A stretch of 64,000 nucleotides of DNA from Petrimonas sulfuriphila (GCA_038561985.1 CP073276.1:3224001-3288000); one strand, 5' to 3'. Shown: positions 53,555 through 62,774, counted from the stretch's first letter. Numbers and translations: made by a program. Notes: generated by a model not told the origin, from the sequence alone.

Positions 53555-53609
53555 TGTTGTTCCTATGCAAAACAAAGTTAATACTTTTGTCTAACTTGGA
53601 ACTGTCCTA

Positions 53610-53910
53610 CAAATAGGGAAGGTTACAGAGGAATTAGGATAATCTATAACATATTGGATTAAAAGTAACGAGAAAGTTGCTGACAATTATCTGGAATTTA
53701 CTCTAAAAAGAGTATTTTTACCTCAACCAGCAAATATGTAACCTTAAACTTTACAGGAATGTATAACATGATAATAGTTTATTTATTACAAAAATATCAT
53801 CTCTGTACAAAAAGAGTTAAATAGTGTCTGCTTATTAATTTCCAATCAGACATAAAATTTCATTTGTGGCCTGAGTGGATAAATGTTTATATTTTCTTAT
53901 TTTCATCAGG
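53610..53910. other. 300-bp gap between the second IS3 element and the envelope module
   Basis: AT-rich, no confident gene. Short stop-bounded frames on the plus strand have protein-like composition (WIKSNEKVADNYLEFTLKRVF, 53654-53742), which could be the tail of a gene lost when the IS elements arrived. No tRNA, terminator or promoter match stands out. Confidence 0.3.
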
Positions 53911-54090
53911 TTAGACAATAAAGTGACAAAATGAGTCAGAGAAATATCCCCCATGTGCCGGATCAGGTTGTATTCGTTTCAGGATATAGATGGCAACATT
54001 GATTGTTATGCCTGACAGCAGGATAAACGAGGTAAAGCCGTCCTGTTCCACTTTTTTCTTAAAAAAGACATTGACGACGTCCGCCGGCAT
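53911..54090 (-). CDS. Possible small membrane protein (uncertain)
   Basis: 59 aa from the internal ATG giving MPADVVNVFFKKK; a TTG 11 codons upstream overlaps the signal-peptidase stop codon. One hydrophobic segment (FTSFILLSGITINVAIYIL) after a basic patch, then IQPDPAHGGYFSDSFC. No family recognised. It may be a real last gene of the module or chance. Confidence 0.3.
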   Translation of the reverse strand: MPADVVNVFFKKKVEQDGFTSFILLSGITINVAIYILKRIQPDPAHGGYFSDSFCHFIV

Positions 54091-54115
54091 TGTGGATGTT
54101 AGTCTATTTGGCAGT

Positions 54116-55003
54116 TTATTCAATTTTTCTTATGATCCTATCCCTTCTGGACCTACCTGAATAAGGATTCACCGATTTCCATACCATCAATGCTTTCCCG
54201 ACGATAAGGTCGTCGGGAAGCAGTCCCCAGTAACGGGAATCCTGCGAATTTTCTACCTTATCGCCTCCCATAAAATAATAATTATGGGTGAAAGTATATG
54301 TTTGTAAAGGCTTTTCATTATCCCGCAACTTATCATTTTTAAAAGTAACGGAATAGCCTTTTTCCCACTCGATGATCTTTTTATAGAGCAACGCGTTTGC
54401 CTTGTCCAGTATAATACGGTCTCCTTTCTTAGGGATATATATCGGTCCGAAATCTTTGATATTCCAATTCAATACAGTGTCCCAGGGTAAAGTATTATAC
54501 ACGCCTTCCGGAAATGCATCTTCCGGCTTGCCGCTCAAAGCTAATTGCTCCGGGTAGTTTCCCAGCCGCTTTGACGTATCAGAGTTCACAGTGTAGATGC
54601 CGTTCACAATACGTAGGGTATCCCCCGAAACGCCTATACAGCGTTTGATAAAGTATTTTGACATGTTCATCTCTATCTTATCCCATGTATTGGGATGGGG
54701 AATATGAAAAACGACCACATCGTTATTTTTAATATGGGTGTAACCCGGCATGCGTTTAATTTTTACCTGCTTTCCTTCCACCGCAGCGAACAGATTGAAC
54801 AACCTGGCGCCGTAGGCTAACTTGTTAACCAGCACATAGTCGCCCGGTACAATGGCAGGTTCCATGGAATCCGTCGGTATCTTGTATGAACCGAATACAA
54901 ATACACGTAATAATATAAAACCGAATACTACAATGGAAGTATAATAAAACAGATTGAGGACGGTATTTCCGATCTTGCGGATTATTTTATTTTTATTGTT
55001 CAT
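54116..55003 (-). CDS. Signal peptidase I (S26A)
   Basis: 295 aa. One N-terminal TM at about 21-38 (YTSIVVFGFILLRVFVF). Catalytic Ser46 in IPTDSMEPAIVPGDYV; catalytic Lys120 in YFIKRCIGVSGDTLRI; C-terminal conserved box HNYYFMGGDKVENSQDSRYWG. A complete, probably active leader peptidase. Its place in an accessory module, overlapping by 11 bp the gene for an O-antigen-ligase-like protein and downstream of a small secreted peptide, suggests a dedicated peptidase in addition to the housekeeping LepB elsewhere; inference. Confidence 0.93.
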   Translation of the reverse strand: MNNKNKIIRKIGNTVLNLFYYTSIVVFGFILLRVFVFGSYKIPTDSMEPAIVPGDYVLVNKLAYGARLFNLFAAVEGKQVKIKRMPGYTHIKNNDVVVFHIPHPNTWDKIEMNMSKYFIKRCIGVSGDTLRIVNGIYTVNSDTSKRLGNYPEQLALSGKPEDAFPEGVYNTLPWDTVLNWNIKDFGPIYIPKKGDRIILDKANALLYKKIIEWEKGYSVTFKNDKLRDNEKPLQTYTFTHNYYFMGGDKVENSQDSRYWGLLPDDLIVGKALMVWKSVNPYSGRSRRDRIIRKIE

Positions 55004-56642
55004 TCATTACCTCCTTTTCTTTCAATATCTTTTTTACTTCATCGCGCATTTCCCTGATAGCCAGGGAATGGACTTTCGGTTCTTTTTCAAGAACTGCCAA
55101 AGCTGCCTGCCGCATTTTTCCGGGTTGATAGTTGAGCGAATCAGCATACAGTTTTGTGAGTAAGTAGTAAGGATAAATTCGTTCCGGCAGCAGCCATATA
55201 GAGTTTATATAGCATTCTTCAGCTTTACTATATTCTCCCATTTCCTGATAATTACGTCCTTTTACATTGTAAAACATTGGATCACAGCTTTTCTCAAGCC
55301 CCCGGTTGAAAATGCTGTCAGCATCTTCCCGTTGTCCTATGGCGTTCAGTATTATTCCATATTCAAAGACGAATTTCGGTTCGTAATTCAGTATCGGATA
55401 CAACTGTTCATAATCGTTTGCCACATTTTCATATGCTTTCATGGCGTAAAAAGGCCGAAGTTTTTTCCACTCTTTTTTTTCCTGATAGAATATCTTTTGC
55501 CGGTATGCAGTGATAACAGAAACAGAGCACAAAGCTCCTAACAGTAGAATGAAAACGACTATTTTTTTCCAACCATGCTGGTAAATTCGACTATTTTTAC
55601 TGTCTGTTCCGACTGTACAAGCGGTTCCCAATAATACCCAAACAACCGGAAATTGCCACAACTGATAGGGATAAGAGGCAAAAGCAAATACCGATAGGGT
55701 TACAAAACTGCCGACCGCTCCGATCTGTTTATTCTGAATACCTGATTTGATGATCAGGAATGAAAGTAAAAGAAATAGGATAAAGCCGAACAACCCCTGT
55801 TCGAGAAATATCTGCAAATATTCATTGAAGGCATATTCCGGACTTCCCGCCATTAATTTTTCGGTTTCGGAACCATTGCCGTTTTTAAAATATTCCATTT
55901 GCGCTTTTGCATAAGCGGCAGGGAATCCGCCCAGCCCGGATCCTTTTACCGGAGATTCCCGTATGGCCAATGCGGTGATTTTCCACATAAATAAGCGTCC
56001 GTCCGCAGAGTCTTTTTTGAGGTGGTAGATACCATAAACAGCTACAACTAAAAACAAGCTTAGAAGAGCTGCTCCAATGATACACTGTTTTCTATGGCGT
56101 TTCCAAAACAGGCGTAACTTTACAATAATGCGTTTGTCTGACAGCAATACGACCGCACATCCCACTATTGCTGCAATCCATGCCGTACGGCTCAATGTAG
56201 CAGGAAACACCATCAGGCAAACCGCTCCGGCGAAAAGGAAAAGATAACCAGTCAGTTTGTTTTTATATCTGTAAAATAGCCAATAGTGCAGAGCCAAAGG
56301 AAATATCAATGCTATAAATCCACCGTACGGACCGGGGTTGAAAAACGATCCGGTGGTTTTGAACAGGGCGTGTTTTGTCGGGAAATAATTATATAACTGC
56401 CCTAATCCCCATACGGCTTCAACCAGTCCCCAAACCAACAGCCCGATTAATATAAACGCTTTAAATTTAGGAAAAAACCGGTACGTGATTTTTAAGATAA
56501 ACCAAAGGAGTACTATTTGAATAAAAAACAGGAGAAACTCTGGTGAAAGATTCTTCCCGTATTGAAAAGTCGTAAAAACTATTATTGAGAATAATAGTAT
56601 TATTCCATCACTTATTACAGGTTTATTTATTTTCACCCTCAT
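54993..56642 (-). CDS. O-antigen-ligase-family membrane protein with C-terminal TPR region
   Basis: 549 aa; the ATG overlapping the upstream stop (TAATG) is preferred over one three codons earlier. About ten TM segments over residues 10-400, with a Wzy_C/O-antigen-ligase-like core: ATLSRTAWIAAIVGCAVVLL (conserved S-R-T region), MWKITALAIRESPVKGSGLGGFPAAYAKAQ, and EYAFNEYLQIFLEQGLFGFILFLLLSFL. The last 150 residues are TPR-like helices (YFNVKGRNYQEMGEYSKAEECYINSIWLLPERIYPYYLLTKLYA type). Catalyses transfer or polymerisation of undecaprenyl-linked glycans by family; no other glycan genes are adjacent. Confidence 0.87.
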   Translation of the reverse strand: MRVKINKPVISDGIILLFSIIVFTTFQYGKNLSPEFLLFFIQIVLLWFILKITYRFFPKFKAFILIGLLVWGLVEAVWGLGQLYNYFPTKHALFKTTGSFFNPGPYGGFIALIFPLALHYWLFYRYKNKLTGYLFLFAGAVCLMVFPATLSRTAWIAAIVGCAVVLLSDKRIIVKLRLFWKRHRKQCIIGAALLSLFLVVAVYGIYHLKKDSADGRLFMWKITALAIRESPVKGSGLGGFPAAYAKAQMEYFKNGNGSETEKLMAGSPEYAFNEYLQIFLEQGLFGFILFLLLSFLIIKSGIQNKQIGAVGSFVTLSVFAFASYPYQLWQFPVVWVLLGTACTVGTDSKNSRIYQHGWKKIVVFILLLGALCSVSVITAYRQKIFYQEKKEWKKLRPFYAMKAYENVANDYEQLYPILNYEPKFVFEYGIILNAIGQREDADSIFNRGLEKSCDPMFYNVKGRNYQEMGEYSKAEECYINSIWLLPERIYPYYLLTKLYADSLNYQPGKMRQAALAVLEKEPKVHSLAIREMRDEVKKILKEKEVMNEQ

Positions 56643-58612
56643 TACCACCATACCTGTTCATTGTTTTCATAGGTGAAAATTCTTTCTTCATTTCCCCTGG
56701 TTCTATTGTGTAACCATAACAATGCCCCTCGTGGAACATTATTAAATTCTAAGACCTTATTTGCCTTTCCTGTTTGTATACCTAAAGATTTTATATCGTT
56801 TCTTGAAAAATAAAATAATTCATATAGGTCTCCGGGTCTGATATTATTATCATCGTTCCTGAAGATATATTCAATTCGTTTTATTTTCTGAGGATAATTT
56901 AATTCGAGGCCGACCCACGCCCCCGAACTCTCTCTTGCGTCAAAGAAAGTAAGAGGGTCATTATCGAATACTGCATATTTATTTCCGCTCTTGATATTTT
57001 TATAAGAACCGTCAGTCCCTATTATACGGCCCTTCATTTTTTGATTTTTATCTGAAAAGAAATTTATTTCAGCCACATTACAACGTGCTCCCGGAGCGGA
57101 TAAATAGCGAATATATTTATATTCTTTTGTTGTTTCTATCAAAATTGTATCATAAGGTTCGGTATTTGTCTCCGGTATTGTATATAAAGTTGTTGCGTCA
57201 TGAAATTGTATATTATTTGATGCCTGGAATTTTCCGCCCGCCATCCTTTTTATATAGGAAGCTTTTAAAGGATATTTTCGTTTTATCGAAATATGATTTA
57301 TATTCTCAGATGGTATCAGTTTTCTAATTTTTTTATCTTTCTGAATTAATACGGGAAAATCCATCTGTTTGTTCGTATTATCTTTATAAGAGGTAAGAGA
57401 ATAAACGATACCCGGTTCTAAATTTTTAAAAATAATTTTCCTGTCATTTACGATTGCCCAATCGATAGGAATCCAATCTTTATTATTAAAAACACTGATA
57501 TATAAGATATCACCGTTTTTTATTTTTATATCGTCAATCTTAAAAGTTAAATATACTCCATCTATGTATTTATCGGAAATATTCGATAAAAAAATATTAC
57601 TTAATGATACAGGAATTTCCAAGTCAGGGTATAAATAGCGTAAAGATTCTTTTTGAACTTCAAAATTCATTCGATACACCTTTCCAATAACCCGGTTAGG
57701 AGGTCCAATTATATTGGTGTCAGGTCTTTTTTCATACAAAGAATAATCCACATGTTTTCCTTTTGTGTCAGACACATAATTCCAATAATGCGCACGGTAA
57801 TAACTATCGGGATTTTGTACGATCATATCAATTCCTCCGGGAATTGCAAGAGCACGCATGACATACGTCATGAATTTACTATATTCCGCACAACTTCCCG
57901 TTCTTTTATCAAGCAGGAATAAAGCACTTCGGTGGGGTAGCCCCGGATCCGGTACAAATATCCATTTTTGCTTTATGATTGAATCATATAATATTTGGCA
58001 AGCTGATACCGGGTCTTTTTTAGTTAACAGAGAATCAAGGACGGGATGGAATTTTTTGTAATAAGGTTCGCGCCATCTTTCCGTTGGTTCATTCCCCACA
58101 CGATAAGGTAGTATTTCATTACAAAATTCTGAAAAATTCAGGTTATTTCTCCATGCAGAATTTTCCCATGCCATAAACGCATGATTAATATTTTCTATAA
58201 GATAATCGGCTTTTATATTTTCTGCATCATTGAACATAACGTTATTGGAAAAAATTTTTCTTCCGTACACTTCATTTAAAGAATCAGCAAGTTCTTTAAT
58301 TGAAATATCATAAGAAGTAACTATGTTATAAAAATCCGCATAGTATTTATCCAGAGCATCATAGTCATAATAATAATGAAAAGGCATATTCCTGATCAGG
58401 AACTTTGCAGCTTCCAGTTTTAGGCTATCACTCTCAAAATGTTCCAATACTTTTTCCAGTTCTATTTTGTTCTCTCCGGCAAATTTTAATGATTGATTTA
58501 GTGCAGTGTCTTTTTTGCCCGGACTACAGTTTATACATATCAAATGAAAAAATAACAAACCGAATATCAGAAGTATATATATTCTCCTGTTTTTTAAAAT
58601 AATTGATTCCAT
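56642..58612 (-). CDS. Transglutaminase-like lipoprotein with discoidin-like C-terminal domain
   Basis: 656 aa, signal ending HLICINC (Cys29 likely lipidated). Transglutaminase-like core with a complete Cys-His-Asp triad: Cys241 in KRTGSCAEYSKFMTYVMRALAIP, His275 in YYRAHYWNYV and Asp289 in GKHVDYSLYEKRP. A beta-sandwich region follows, then an F5/8-type-C (discoidin)-like domain at about 500-645 (YIRYLSAPGARCNVAEINFFSD, YAVFDNDPLTFFDARESSGAWVGLELNYPQKIKRIEYIFRNDDNNI). Could be a protease, amidase or cross-linker acting at the cell surface. Same direction as, and overlapping by 1 bp, the O-antigen-ligase-like gene. AT-rich composition. Confidence 0.87.
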   Translation of the reverse strand: MESIILKNRRIYILLIFGLLFFHLICINCSPGKKDTALNQSLKFAGENKIELEKVLEHFESDSLKLEAAKFLIRNMPFHYYYDYDALDKYYADFYNIVTSYDISIKELADSLNEVYGRKIFSNNVMFNDAENIKADYLIENINHAFMAWENSAWRNNLNFSEFCNEILPYRVGNEPTERWREPYYKKFHPVLDSLLTKKDPVSACQILYDSIIKQKWIFVPDPGLPHRSALFLLDKRTGSCAEYSKFMTYVMRALAIPGGIDMIVQNPDSYYRAHYWNYVSDTKGKHVDYSLYEKRPDTNIIGPPNRVIGKVYRMNFEVQKESLRYLYPDLEIPVSLSNIFLSNISDKYIDGVYLTFKIDDIKIKNGDILYISVFNNKDWIPIDWAIVNDRKIIFKNLEPGIVYSLTSYKDNTNKQMDFPVLIQKDKKIRKLIPSENINHISIKRKYPLKASYIKRMAGGKFQASNNIQFHDATTLYTIPETNTEPYDTILIETTKEYKYIRYLSAPGARCNVAEINFFSDKNQKMKGRIIGTDGSYKNIKSGNKYAVFDNDPLTFFDARESSGAWVGLELNYPQKIKRIEYIFRNDDNNIRPGDLYELFYFSRNDIKSLGIQTGKANKVLEFNNVPRGALLWLHNRTRGNEERIFTYENNEQVWW

Positions 58613-58754
58613 CTATGAATTTTTGAAATGAATTCTGTTCTTAAGTGACCATATCATTTGTTCCTATAATATTATCCTCCTCATTTTCTACTTTATCCGA
58701 TAACAGCATAGTTATATTTCAAAAATTATAACAGATCATTGCGGAAACTTTTTA

Positions 58755-58994
58755 TTAATCCAAAAATGGATCACAGTCTCGAAAATCATGGGTGAACACA
58801 CAAATATGACTCAGTTGTATACACTTGCCAACGTTTGTGCTGGGGGAACCGATTTCACACGCTTCAGCAGATTGAGTTAAACTTAACAGGTTGATACTAT
58901 CAATGCTTTTTTTACTTAAACCAAGGGATAAGTTAAATCCTATGATTGTCACAAGAACAATAGCCGCAAAAAAAATCAAAATTCTTTTTTTCAT
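58755..58994 (-). CDS. NVEALA-like small secreted cysteine peptide
   Basis: 79 aa. N-terminus MKKRILIFFAAIVLVTIIGFNLSLGL is a signal or anchor segment; then SIDSINLLSLTQSAEAC, which resembles the DLxLxNVEALA leader motif of Bacteroidetes NVEALA proteins in a degenerate form. The C-terminal 34 residues carry four cysteines (46, 58, 65, 74) and end HDFRDCDPFLD. The motif probably marks a processing site just before the first Cys, leaving a peptide of about 35 residues with two possible disulfides. First gene of a leftward group leading to a transglutaminase-like protein and a signal peptidase. An IS4 element sits about 30-40 bp upstream. Confidence 0.7.
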   Translation of the reverse strand: MKKRILIFFAAIVLVTIIGFNLSLGLSKKSIDSINLLSLTQSAEACEIGSPSTNVGKCIQLSHICVFTHDFRDCDPFLD

Positions 58995-59025
58995 AACAAT
59001 ATAATTAACAATAGTCCGTTAAAAA

Positions 59026-60335
59026 TTTACTATATGAGTCATGCAGCAATGGCTGCAAACTCCACGAGTTCTTTAACAAGTTTATCATTTAATCTTCTGT
59101 TCGGCTTTATGCCGGACACGCAAATAAATCGTTCAAGCAGATACGCATTGTGAATCATAGTTTTACAGGAAGCCATTGAAAAAGGGATGCCCTTTTCTTT
59201 TGCCAACACCTTTGCCAGGTTTACCGATGTAAGAGAAGCATTAAAGTTGAAAGATAATTTTGAAACATCTCTTGCCTGGGATTGCATAAGTCCTGTAAAA
59301 GACTTGGCATCACGGAAACAAAATTCAATTTGAAAACGGGTACGGTAGTATTCTATTACATCTTTACCGCTCATGTGGGGGTTAGTTGAGAAAAACAGCT
59401 TAGGCTTTTTTGAGTCCTTAGAATACCAGATAACAAGTCGTACCATCTGCTTTAGTGATTTTGAGTAGGCTGTCAGCGTATATAGCCCTCCATTATCGAC
59501 AGCTATTTTCTCAGCTCTTGATTTATCAAGATTTGCCATGTCAATCTTGCCGTCGTATAGCTTAGGTCTGCCTCTTTTACCTGTTGGGCCCTCCAGTGTA
59601 GGATAAAACAAAACGGCATCATCCCTGAAACGGCTGATAAGATGGAAGTCCATTTCTTTTAAACCGGAAGCGAAACTGATTTTGGAGAAATAGGAATCAG
59701 CTACCACATAAGGGCTTATCTTGTGAAGTTTTTCTTCCATTGATTTTAGTACAAGAAGGTACCAATCAATCAGGTTGATATCGTTGCTCTCCAGCGTTTT
59801 ACCATCCGGTGTCTGAACAGCCTGAAGACTGATGCAGTCTTTATTGTCTATGTCAATGAGGCCTACTCCGAGAATTTCCAATCCTTTTTTTGCCCCTCCG
59901 GCTGTGCCCGACCAGAAGTAACCAATCCAGGGAGTACACTTTCCTGACTTGGATATATAACTGGGGTCAATGGCTATGGCCTTACGATCGCCGTTTAATA
60001 TCCGTTCAGACAAGGAAAGGTTAAACGAAAGCCAATCAAAATCCTTCGAGAAGTTTTGACGGAATCGTTGTTCACACGATTTGCCATACCTTCCCATCTG
60101 GAGGAAATTAATCCTGCCAGGGATGATTGTGTATAAGATTAATGTCTCCATAAGGAACGATTTGAAACTTTTGTTTAACTTCGTAGCTAGTTTATTTAAA
60201 ACGTCACTACAGATATCCCTATATTGGTTAAGTATGCTGGTTTTGTCCATCTTTACAGTGTTTGCAATTACTATAAAGATACTGAATATCAGCTGCTTAA
60301 CCTTATTTTTTATGTTAAATCATGTTGTATAAATC
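59026..60335 (-). mobile_element. IS4-family insertion sequence
   Basis: One transposase gene flanked by weak terminal inverted similarity (TTTACTATATGA on the left; TTTATACAACATGA read inward on the right). Ends are approximate. The left end is about 30 bp before the NVEALA-like start codon. Confidence 0.6.
59039..60250 (-). CDS. IS4-family transposase
   Basis: 403 aa DDE transposase. First Asp in KAIAIDPSYISKSGK, second in YVVADSYFSKISFASGLKEMDFHLISRFRDDAVL, and the IS4 YREK signature is exact in EYYRTRFQIEFCFRDAKSFTG (Y-2-R-3-E-6-K). Frame intact, so the element may be mobile. N-terminal part is helical (LNQYRDICSDVLNKLATKLNKSFKSFL). Confidence 0.94.
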   Translation of the reverse strand: MDKTSILNQYRDICSDVLNKLATKLNKSFKSFLMETLILYTIIPGRINFLQMGRYGKSCEQRFRQNFSKDFDWLSFNLSLSERILNGDRKAIAIDPSYISKSGKCTPWIGYFWSGTAGGAKKGLEILGVGLIDIDNKDCISLQAVQTPDGKTLESNDINLIDWYLLVLKSMEEKLHKISPYVVADSYFSKISFASGLKEMDFHLISRFRDDAVLFYPTLEGPTGKRGRPKLYDGKIDMANLDKSRAEKIAVDNGGLYTLTAYSKSLKQMVRLVIWYSKDSKKPKLFFSTNPHMSGKDVIEYYRTRFQIEFCFRDAKSFTGLMQSQARDVSKLSFNFNASLTSVNLAKVLAKEKGIPFSMASCKTMIHNAYLLERFICVSGIKPNRRLNDKLVKELVEFAAIAA

Positions 60336-60419
60336 ATTGATTATTAATTAGTTAGTTAAATATTTACCGAACTATTGAATTAAATTGATAAATAATTTTT
60401 ACTTTTTATATTTAAGTGG

Positions 60420-62774
60420 TTATTCGGATGAAACTTTTACATTCCTCATTACACGGAAATCTTTTTTACCGGTACCGAGAAGTCCGTTACCTCCGGCTCC
60501 TTCCACATACATTTTGAATTTGTTGTTGATGTCCGAGCAGTAGAATGAAACAGTAGCCTCGCCGTTCTCATCGGTTACTACATTGGGTTCCCAAAGAAGT
60601 GTATTTCGGCTGTCGGGAATCGAGGAAAGTATATCAAACTCGTCGGGTTGGTAAAATTCCCGTTTTCCGTAGTAACCTTTTTCACGGAAGATATTATTCA
60701 TTTCCAATAGTTCCTCGTCAGTGTAGTAGGGGCCTCGGTATTCTATTACTTTGATATCTTTTACATGCCAATAGCCATCCTCTCTTGGTTCGTATTTAAT
60801 GATCTCGTATGTTTTTCCATGAACCGGAGCAGATCTTTTTCCATCGTAATGAGAACAGGGACAGCCCATTGGATGATGTGTATATCCTGGCAGATAATCA
60901 TTCAAAAAGGGGTAGCTACCTTGATGGTCACACACCCATGCCGGGTTGAGGTTGACCTGTGCCAGGCTGTCGAGCCGTCCCATGAACTTGTCACGGTAAA
61001 CACGCCCCCTCGTTCCGATGACAGTGAATTCATCCAGCATGATGATGCTGTCGCTGCTCATCACCGGCATCCTGTCTTCCTGTTTCCCGTTCGGTTGTGG
61101 CCTATTAGCTGCAAGGGGGTAGTTTCGAGCTTTTATCTTTCTCAAGCTGTCGACCAGATGGAAAAATCCTTCGGTTTCCACTTTGGGTGTAAACTCCTTG
61201 CCAAGCATCGGTTTCAGGTAGATATAGCCACCCCTCAAATCTCTCAATATTTCAGGTTCCACGTTGAAATACCCTGCAGAATCCGTCCAAACAAACTGTG
61301 CGTCGCCTTCGGCCCCGAAAACCTGCACGAGTTGTTCGCCACCGCTGACATCCCTGCTTTTGCGTTCGCTTTTGAACGTCTGCCGTCCGGGTACGCCGTC
61401 AGGAAGGAAAATTTCACCGCATGGTGTAAAGGTTTCTGCATCCCACACGTAACGCCTCCATCCCTGGGTGAGCATCAGCAAGTCCAACGCCTCAATACGG
61501 TCTTCATTTTCCTCATCAAAATAGTAGGCGGGATTGAAAATCCTTCCTTTCAGCTGTGTAGAAAGGTGATAGTGGGTTAGTATGTTTACCGGATCGGCAG
61601 GGTTGGAGTATGCCTCGTCGAACACGCTTAGACCGAGGTGCGCCTGCACCGGTTTACCCTCTTTGTCGGTTACCTTTATAACCACCTCCGTTTTTTCACG
61701 GGTGTAATAAATATCTTTAGGGGTTGCCAGGCTGATATTCAGCTTCCTCTCCGGGAACAGGTACACCAGCCGTTCGCATACCGGTTTCATGTCACGGGTG
61801 AAGAGGGTGAACTGCGCGATACCCTGGCCGGGAAAATCGCCGAGCGGCATCTTTACCGGGATGCTGTCCCTCAACATCCCCCGGGCGATGCTGCATACAA
61901 TGCCCCTTTGTTGTCCGAGCAGGTAGAATGGCTGTGGTGACAGTCCGGGACTTTGGAAAACGGTAAACTGTAAATATTCTCCGGTTTGCTCGGAGAGCCG
62001 CAGGGAAATACCTTCGTCATGAATATGGGGTAATGGATAGCTTTTCCCATTGGTGAGTTCCATGCGGTAATCCTTGTCGCTTCGAGGTGTGAATTCTACA
62101 GTCCCCATTCCTGCATGGATGGTTGAGACTGGCTGTAGGGGGTGATCATCTTCATAGAGCATGCCCGATACTTCGACCGGCTTTCCCTTTCCATCAGTCG
62201 CCTTGAATGCCAACCGTGCCGGAAAACCTCTGACGAGGTTCCCACCTTCGGGCAGGATGACGAAAGATGAGGTCTCCCCCTTAGGTTCTATGCCGGCCAT
62301 AGCGACAGTATCTAAGGAATAAGTATGTCCACTGATATTGTCCACGACCCGTATCTTCCGCAGCGATGTGAACCGGGTGCTGTCTGCACGGAATGATTGC
62401 GGGGTGAATGCTTCCATGAAGTAATCACCAGGAGGCAGTTCCCTGTCAATGTATACCTGACCCTCGGCCACGCCTTTTTCTATGGGATATTTTTCCTGCC
62501 ATACCAGTGTGTCGTTCTCGCCTCTTAATTCGAGGTAGAGTGTCCGGCTGAGGTTGGAAAATTGCAGTGTCTGTGCGTCTAACTGGTATGCCTTGAACCA
62601 GAGGTCCTCCCCGGTTTCATAAGTGTCTTTGGATGTTTGCAAATAGATCATCTCGGGTGCGTGGTGGCTCAATTGTTGCGTAACCCTCCCTGCAAGCATG
62701 TCAAGGTCAGACTGGGCCTGGGACGAAAGCACATGTCCAATGACAAAGATACAGATGAGAATTTCCTTTTTCAT
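60420..62774 (-). CDS. Alpha-2-macroglobulin-like (MG-domain) exported protein
   Basis: 784 aa, signal peptide 1-20 (VLSSQAQ). Macroglobulin-type beta domains: MIYLQTSKDTYETGEDLWFKAYQLD near 42 and TPKDIYYTREKTEVVIKVTDKEGKPVQAHLGLSVFD near 360. A late part resembles a plug-type segment (SIIMLDEFTVIGTRG), and a cysteine-containing loop (HPMGCPCSHYDG) may bind metal. Ends with LLWEPNVVTDENGEATVSFYCSDINNKFKMYVEG, like the end of the same proteins elsewhere in Bacteroidetes. No thioester motif, so not a protease trap. It lies 17 bp after the CxxC lipoprotein gene; the IS4 element separates it from the NVEALA-like gene. Confidence 0.82.
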   Translation of the reverse strand: MKKEILICIFVIGHVLSSQAQSDLDMLAGRVTQQLSHHAPEMIYLQTSKDTYETGEDLWFKAYQLDAQTLQFSNLSRTLYLELRGENDTLVWQEKYPIEKGVAEGQVYIDRELPPGDYFMEAFTPQSFRADSTRFTSLRKIRVVDNISGHTYSLDTVAMAGIEPKGETSSFVILPEGGNLVRGFPARLAFKATDGKGKPVEVSGMLYEDDHPLQPVSTIHAGMGTVEFTPRSDKDYRMELTNGKSYPLPHIHDEGISLRLSEQTGEYLQFTVFQSPGLSPQPFYLLGQQRGIVCSIARGMLRDSIPVKMPLGDFPGQGIAQFTLFTRDMKPVCERLVYLFPERKLNISLATPKDIYYTREKTEVVIKVTDKEGKPVQAHLGLSVFDEAYSNPADPVNILTHYHLSTQLKGRIFNPAYYFDEENEDRIEALDLLMLTQGWRRYVWDAETFTPCGEIFLPDGVPGRQTFKSERKSRDVSGGEQLVQVFGAEGDAQFVWTDSAGYFNVEPEILRDLRGGYIYLKPMLGKEFTPKVETEGFFHLVDSLRKIKARNYPLAANRPQPNGKQEDRMPVMSSDSIIMLDEFTVIGTRGRVYRDKFMGRLDSLAQVNLNPAWVCDHQGSYPFLNDYLPGYTHHPMGCPCSHYDGKRSAPVHGKTYEIIKYEPREDGYWHVKDIKVIEYRGPYYTDEELLEMNNIFREKGYYGKREFYQPDEFDILSSIPDSRNTLLWEPNVVTDENGEATVSFYCSDINNKFKMYVEGAGGNGLLGTGKKDFRVMRNVKVSSE

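Larger units (their letters stand above)
52278..53609 (-). mobile_element. IS3-family insertion sequence (second, different element)
   Basis: 1,332 bp between 21-bp imperfect inverted repeats that share TAGGACAGT and TTAGAC (52278-52298 and 53589-53609). Carries orfA and orfB on the minus strand with an A-AAA-AAG slippery site. Not the same as the IS3 element at 45-46 kb: repeats and proteins differ. No flanking direct repeats seen. The region between orfB and the left end holds an elaborate hairpin. Confidence 0.82.

Noticed and set aside
58641-58709. 22-codon minus-strand ORF (MLLSDKVENEEDNIIGTNDMVT) between the NVEALA-like and transglutaminase genes
   Set aside because: Could be a tiny second peptide, but there is no leader motif, no cysteine and no clear ribosome site.
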